Made by a program: the position numbers and the translations under genes. The notes beneath the pieces are model-generated. The model did no database searches. It was not told where the DNA came from and worked only from the letters and a program-made list of their open reading frames with translations. From ZLKRG08 sp046048895 (GTDB lineage: Bacteria; Actinomycetota; Actinomycetes; Nanopelagicales; Nanopelagicaceae), in assembly GCA_046048895.1 (NCBI GenBank), contig JBJOFF010000003.1:1-64000 (forward strand): 64,000 bases of DNA, written 5' to 3'. This document shows positions 60,307-64,000 of the stretch, piece by piece (position 1 is the stretch's first letter; each line of letters opens with the position of its first letter).

Positions 60307-61020
60307 CTATCTTAAGTGAACGATATCGCCGACACTAATTTCACGTGTTTTAAGGAGTAATGCACCGTCATTAGAAATTCCTAGCGCCTGATCTTCGATG
60401 ACCTCTCCGTTTGGCAGGGTAGCTCGAACGCGCGTTCCGACTGTCTTGCATGCTTGGCGATATAGATTCTTCTGACTTTCCAAATTTTCTAAAGCAGCGC
60501 CCAATTCATTGAGAATTTCTGCTAGCAACTCGTTTCGATCAATTTTACCGACCATAGACAAGGAAATTGCATCCTTAATCGGAAGTTCTGATTGACTCTG
60601 ATAAATATTGATTCCAACTCCAACAACCGCGCCGTTATTAACTTTTTCACTAAGAATGCCCGCGAGTTTTTTGCCATTGATCAACAAGTCATTAGGCCAT
60701 TTAATCTCAACTAACTCTGAGCCTAAGTATTTATTTATTCCTCTGGCCACTGCCAATCCGGTAATTAATGGTATCCATCCAAAATTATCTTCAGTTGAAA
60801 TACAAAATGAGAAAGTTAATCCTTTACGATAAGGAACTTCGAATTTACGATCTAGCCTGCCACGTCCAGCACTTTGATATTCCGCAACTAATACTGTGCC
60901 GCTTTCAAAATTACTTTTTAAATCGAGCTGGGTCGATTGCGTTTCTTCGGTCACGCTTACTGACCAGTACTGCGCAACTTTTGAATTTATGCGCTCAACA
61001 TTTAGACCTTCGATACCCAC
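60307..61020 (-). CDS. birA: biotin-[acetyl-CoA carboxylase] ligase
   Basis: Attaches biotin to the biotin carrier of acyl-CoA carboxylases. The 237-residue product has SAGRGRLDRKFEVP (biotin/AMP loop), IKWPNDLLINGKKLAGIL and VVGVGINI. The N-terminal repressor helix-turn-helix of E. coli BirA is missing, so it is a catalytic-only ligase. The GTG start faces accD, 18 bases away; the two share a promoter centre. Confidence 0.93.
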   Translation of the reverse strand: MGIEGLNVERINSKVAQYWSVSVTEETQSTQLDLKSNFESGTVLVAEYQSAGRGRLDRKFEVPYRKGLTFSFCISTEDNFGWIPLITGLAVARGINKYLGSELVEIKWPNDLLINGKKLAGILSEKVNNGAVVGVGINIYQSQSELPIKDAISLSMVGKIDRNELLAEILNELGAALENLESQKNLYRQACKTVGTRVRATLPNGEVIEDQALGISNDGALLLKTREISVGDIVHLR

Positions 61021-61026
61021 AGCAGG

Positions 61027-61033
61027 TACGGTA
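61027..61033. promoter_or_regulatory. shared divergent -10 box (birA / accD)
   Basis: TACGGTA: on the plus strand TACGGT (61027-61032) is 6 bases before the accD ATG. On the minus strand TACCGT (61028-61033) is 7 bases before the birA GTG. The two boxes share five base pairs, and only 18 bases separate the start codons. Confidence 0.6.
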
Positions 61034-61038
61034 AGCCC

Positions 61039-62610
61039 ATGAGCAAGGATCTGAAAACCACTGCCGGCAAGATTGAAGATTTACGCGCACGTTTAGATGA
61101 AGCGGTGCATGCTGCCTCTGAAGCTGCTGTCACCAAGCAGCATGCCAAAGGCAAACTAACTGCTCGCGAGCGAGTTGCACTGCTATTGGATGAAGGTTCC
61201 TTCCAGGAAATGGATGAGTTTGCTCGCCATCGCTCAAATTCTTTCGGCATGGATAAGCACAGACCTTATGGTGATGGTGTCGTTATCGGATTTGGCACAA
61301 TTGATGGACGAAGTGTTGCGGTTTATTCTCAAGATTTCACAATCTTTGGCGGTTCACTTGGTGAAGTAATGGCTGAGAAAATTCGCAAGATTATGGAATT
61401 TGCTTTAAAGAATGGCGTTCCGCTAATTGGAATTAATGATTCTGGTGGTGCGCGCATTCAAGAAGGCGTGCAAGCACTTGGTGGATACGGGCATATCTTC
61501 CGATTAAATACCCGCGCTTCTGGCGTGATTCCACAGATCACCTTAATTCTTGGTCCTTGCGCTGGTGGTGCCGCTTATTCGCCTGCGCTTACGGATTTCA
61601 CGGTGATGGTGAACGAAAAGTCATACATGTTTATTACCGGTCCAGATGTAATTAAAACTGTTACCGGCGAAGAAGTTGGAATGGAAGAACTTGGCGGGGC
61701 ACACACTCACGCAACTAAGACAGGCAATGCGCATTATTTGGCTGAATCCGAAGAAGATGCAATCGATTACGTCAAAGCGCTGCTCTCATATTTGCCAAGT
61801 AATAATATGGATGGTGCCCCACACCTACCGGCAACTGAAACGTTAGCTCGCAAAGCGACAGATAACGCACTTGATACCTTAATTCCTGATTCTCCAAATC
61901 AACCATATGACATGAAGACAGTTATTCATGCAATTTTGGATGAAGGTGAATTCCTAGAAATTCACGCTAACTTCGCACCAAACATAATTGTTGGTTATGG
62001 CCGAGTTGAGGGCGAAACTGTGGGAATCATCGCGAATCAACCACAGCAATTAGCAGGTACATTAGATATTGATTCATCGGAAAAAGCGGCGAGATTCTTA
62101 CGCTTCTGCGATGCCTTTAATATTCCAATTATTACTTTGGTTGACGTGCCAGGTTTCTTGCCAGGCACCGAACAAGAGTGGGATGGCATTATTCGCCGCG
62201 GCGCTAAGTTGCTTTACGCATATGCAGAAGCCACCGTGCCGCTAGTAACACTCGTAACTCGTAAGGCTTATGGCGGCGCTTACATCGTTATGGGTTCAAA
62301 GCAAATTGGCGGCGACGTAGTATTTGCATGGCCTACGGCAGAGATTGCGGTTATGGGTGGCCAAGGCGCAGTTAATATTCTTTATCGCAAAGAGATTGCT
62401 GAAGCTAAAGATCCAGAAGCGATGCGAGCTCAATTAGTAGCCGAATACAACGAATCTCTAGCTAATCCATATAACGCGGCAGAGCGCGGCATTGTTGATG
62501 CAGTTATTGAACCAAATCAATCCCGTGAATACATCACTAAAGTACTTCGCACCTTAAAAACAAAACGAGATTCTCTGCCACCTCGCAAGCACGGAAATAT
62601 TCCACTATGA
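61039..62610 (+). CDS. accD: acyl-CoA carboxylase carboxyltransferase (beta) subunit
   Basis: Transfers the carboxyl group from carboxybiotin to an acyl-CoA (acetyl- or propionyl-CoA). The 523-residue protein has the two crotonase-like halves: GVPLIGINDSGGARIQEGV with GPCAGGAAYSPA, and LVDVPGFLPGTEQEW with TRKAYGGAYIVMGSK. It belongs to the PccB/AccD5 type of Actinobacteria. The start lies 6 bases after TACGGT. The epsilon subunit follows with a 4-base overlap. Confidence 0.94.
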   Translation: MSKDLKTTAGKIEDLRARLDEAVHAASEAAVTKQHAKGKLTARERVALLLDEGSFQEMDEFARHRSNSFGMDKHRPYGDGVVIGFGTIDGRSVAVYSQDFTIFGGSLGEVMAEKIRKIMEFALKNGVPLIGINDSGGARIQEGVQALGGYGHIFRLNTRASGVIPQITLILGPCAGGAAYSPALTDFTVMVNEKSYMFITGPDVIKTVTGEEVGMEELGGAHTHATKTGNAHYLAESEEDAIDYVKALLSYLPSNNMDGAPHLPATETLARKATDNALDTLIPDSPNQPYDMKTVIHAILDEGEFLEIHANFAPNIIVGYGRVEGETVGIIANQPQQLAGTLDIDSSEKAARFLRFCDAFNIPIITLVDVPGFLPGTEQEWDGIIRRGAKLLYAYAEATVPLVTLVTRKAYGGAYIVMGSKQIGGDVVFAWPTAEIAVMGGQGAVNILYRKEIAEAKDPEAMRAQLVAEYNESLANPYNAAERGIVDAVIEPNQSREYITKVLRTLKTKRDSLPPRKHGNIPL

Positions 62611-62795
62611 CCGTGCGCTTTACGATTATTAGCGGCAAGCCAACGAATGAAGAGCTGGCTGTCATCACCCAAGTATTGAGTCAACATAAGCGTGTAGAGA
62701 AAGACCCGATAGTTAAGCGCAGTACTTGGGCGCAGCCAATAATGCGTCCTGCAATGCCGCAATCGATCAAATTTGGCGCAGGTAGAAATATTTAA
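62607..62795 (+). CDS. accE: acyl-CoA carboxylase epsilon subunit
   Basis: A 62-residue small subunit found only in Actinobacteria; it binds AccA/AccD5 and increases activity. Family marks are the ISGKPTNEELAVITQVL start and the STWAQPIMRP segment near the end. It overlaps accD by 4 bases and maf by one base. Confidence 0.9.
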   Translation: MTVRFTIISGKPTNEELAVITQVLSQHKRVEKDPIVKRSTWAQPIMRPAMPQSIKFGAGRNI

Positions 62796-63400
62796 TGCGT
62801 TTAATTCTCGCTTCTCAATCTCCTTCACGCAAACGATTGTTAGAAGGCGCTGGATTGCACCCTGAAATTATCATTAGCCATGTTGATGAAGAGACTGACC
62901 ACTTCAATGCGATGTCACCTGTAGACATGGTGATTGCACTTGCAATCACAAAAGCGCACACCGTGCGCGAACAAGTCGATGGCGATTGCATCATTATCGC
63001 CTGTGATTCCACATTCGAATTTGAAGGTGAGTCTTTCGGAAAACCAGAAACTCCAGAAATTGCAATTGCTCGTGCCAAAAGATTAAGTGGCAAAACTGGA
63101 TTACTACATACCGGACATTGCATCATTGATACCAAGCAAGGTCGTGAATTAGCTGATCGAGTAACCACTGCTGTTACTTTTGATGAATTAAATGAAGCGC
63201 TAATAAAAGATTATGTAGCCACAGGCGAACCACTAAAGGTCGCCGGAGGGTTCACATTAGATGGCTACTCCTCCCCATTCATCAGTGCCATTGATGGGGA
63301 TTACACAAACGTAGTCGGAATTTCTATGGCCTATTTGCGTAAGAGTTTGGAACACTTAGGCTATTCCTGGCCAGAAGCTAAGCGGATGGGAGCGAAATGA
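62795..63400 (+). CDS. maf: Maf-family nucleotide pyrophosphatase
   Basis: A house-cleaning enzyme that hydrolyses non-canonical or excess nucleoside triphosphates; once seen as a septum inhibitor. The 201 residues have the LILASQSPSRKRLLEGAG start, ACDSTFEFEG with GKPETPEIA, TGHCIID and the late GGFTLDGYSSPFI. It corresponds to Rv3282 and overlaps accE by one base and accA by four. Confidence 0.92.
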   Translation: MRLILASQSPSRKRLLEGAGLHPEIIISHVDEETDHFNAMSPVDMVIALAITKAHTVREQVDGDCIIIACDSTFEFEGESFGKPETPEIAIARAKRLSGKTGLLHTGHCIIDTKQGRELADRVTTAVTFDELNEALIKDYVATGEPLKVAGGFTLDGYSSPFISAIDGDYTNVVGISMAYLRKSLEHLGYSWPEAKRMGAK

Positions 63401-64000
63401 AGCGGGTGTTGATTGCCAATCGCGGTGAGATTGCAGTCCGAGTAATTCGCGCCTGCCGAGATCACGGAATCGAATCTGTTGCTGTTTATTCAGATGAAGA
63501 CCGCACTTCAATTCATGCTTCAATGGCCGATGCTGCTTATTCATTAAAAGGCGTAACTGCGGCGCAGACCTATTTAAATATTGAGAAATTAATTGCAGCC
63601 GCTAAAGAATCTGGCGCAGATGCAGTGCATCCTGGATATGGATTCCTTTCTGAGAACGCCGACTTTGCGGAAGCGGTAATTTCAGCAGGATTAACTTGGA
63701 TCGGACCGCCGCCATCAGCTATTCGCGCGCTTGGAGATAAAGTCTCGGCGAGAAAAATTGCGTCAGCTGCTGGCGCCCCATTAGTTGCCGGCACCAAAGA
63801 TCCAGTGAACTCTCATGAAGAGGTTGTGGCTTTTGCAAAAGAACATGGTTTACCGGTTGCAATTAAAGCTGCACATGGCGGAGGCGGTCGTGGCTTAAAA
63901 GTTGCCCGCACCATCGAAGAGATTCCAGAGCTTTATGCCTCTGCGGTTCGCGAAGCGATTGCTGGCTTTGGACGTGGAGAATGTTTCGTCGAGCGCTACC
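63397..64000 (+). CDS. accA: acetyl/propionyl-CoA carboxylase alpha subunit (biotin carboxylase), N-terminal part
   Basis: The gene runs past the end of the window; 201 codons are visible. It begins MKRVLIANRGEIAVRVIRAC, has HPGYGFLSENADFA and the ATP-grasp lid IKAAHGGGGRGLKVAR. In M. tuberculosis AccA3 (Rv3285) this protein carries both biotin carboxylase and the biotin carrier; the latter would lie past the edge. The ATG overlaps the maf stop (ATGA). Confidence 0.92.
   Translation, partial: MKRVLIANRGEIAVRVIRACRDHGIESVAVYSDEDRTSIHASMADAAYSLKGVTAAQTYLNIEKLIAAAKESGADAVHPGYGFLSENADFAEAVISAGLTWIGPPPSAIRALGDKVSARKIASAAGAPLVAGTKDPVNSHEEVVAFAKEHGLPVAIKAAHGGGGRGLKVARTIEEIPELYASAVREAIAGFGRGECFVERY

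Noticed and set aside
1..64000. CRISPR arrays, insertion sequences, prophage or integron parts
   Set aside because: No direct-repeat array, transposase, integrase or inverted terminal repeats were found; the collagen-like end at 1-243 is the only possibly accessory gene.

Overview
The window reads as a dense chromosomal segment of an actinobacterium with a small, low-GC genome. Base composition is by eye in the mid-40s percent GC. The marker content is strictly actinobacterial: two WhiB-type iron-sulfur regulators, mycothiol deacetylase MshB, the MtrAB two-component pair, the PdtaS kinase, an acyl-CoA carboxylase epsilon subunit, and several families found only in Actinobacteria (DUF3107, DUF3117, DUF3499, DUF5719, DUF6912, Rv3235-like). 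Low GC, tiny intergenic gaps, many overlapping genes, and sugar genes such as amylosucrase fit the freshwater acI group (Nanopelagicales, for example Planktophila or Nanopelagicus). That placement is inference; a 16S or marker-gene tree would settle it. No prophage, insertion sequence or CRISPR array is visible. No gene-free stretch exceeds about 180 bases.

Layout. 0-9.5 kb: the end of a collagen-like protein, tRNA hydroxylase trhO with an alpha/beta hydrolase, amylosucrase, a secreted 5'-nucleotidase, argG, a DinB-like protein and a GH13 alpha-glucosidase. 9.4-16.6 kb: a short ribosome-hibernation factor, an unannotated 48-residue ORF, PLP enzymes and a FAD oxidoreductase, a LacI regulator, a DNA glycosylase, an MsrA-MsrB fusion and tRNA-Arg(CCG). 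16.7-36.6 kb: a block resembling Mycobacterium tuberculosis Rv3219-Rv3264c: whiB1, pdtaS, a CpaB/TadZ-like module, secA, comF, mtrBA, ahcY, a phosphomannomutase, DUF3499, DUF5719, a giant glycosyltransferase, whiB2 and a mannose-1-phosphate guanylyltransferase, followed by dapC-fdxA. 36.6-41.7 kb: a GNAT protein, mshB, moeZ, a TetR regulator, DUF3107 and a DEAD-box helicase. 41.7-46.5 kb: a five-gene operon led by a soluble MgtE-N/CBS protein and an Nramp-like carrier with altered metal-site motifs. 46.6-52.1 kb: mrp, tatB, a methyltransferase, pepA, DUF3117, a free-standing sigma-region-4-like HTH protein, a LOG protein and dapD. 52.1-58.7 kb: a surface-polysaccharide locus (SpoIID-like protein, ABC exporter, glycosyltransferase, LCP ligase, UDP-glucose dehydrogenase). 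58.7-64 kb: purE-purK-birA facing accD-accE-maf-accA.

The strongest pattern not explained by gene content is transcriptional. About twenty-two genes at operon heads have a TANNNT -10 box lying 6 or 7 bases before the start codon (birA and accD among them), the signature of leaderless mRNA. In three divergent gene pairs (dinB-like/alpha-glucosidase, LOG/dapD, birA/accD) the two -10 boxes overlap on opposite strands, so one stretch of about ten bases or less would drive both genes. This grammar was also used to correct several start codons. The remaining genes mostly have Shine-Dalgarno sites or overlap the upstream stop codon, so they are translationally coupled.
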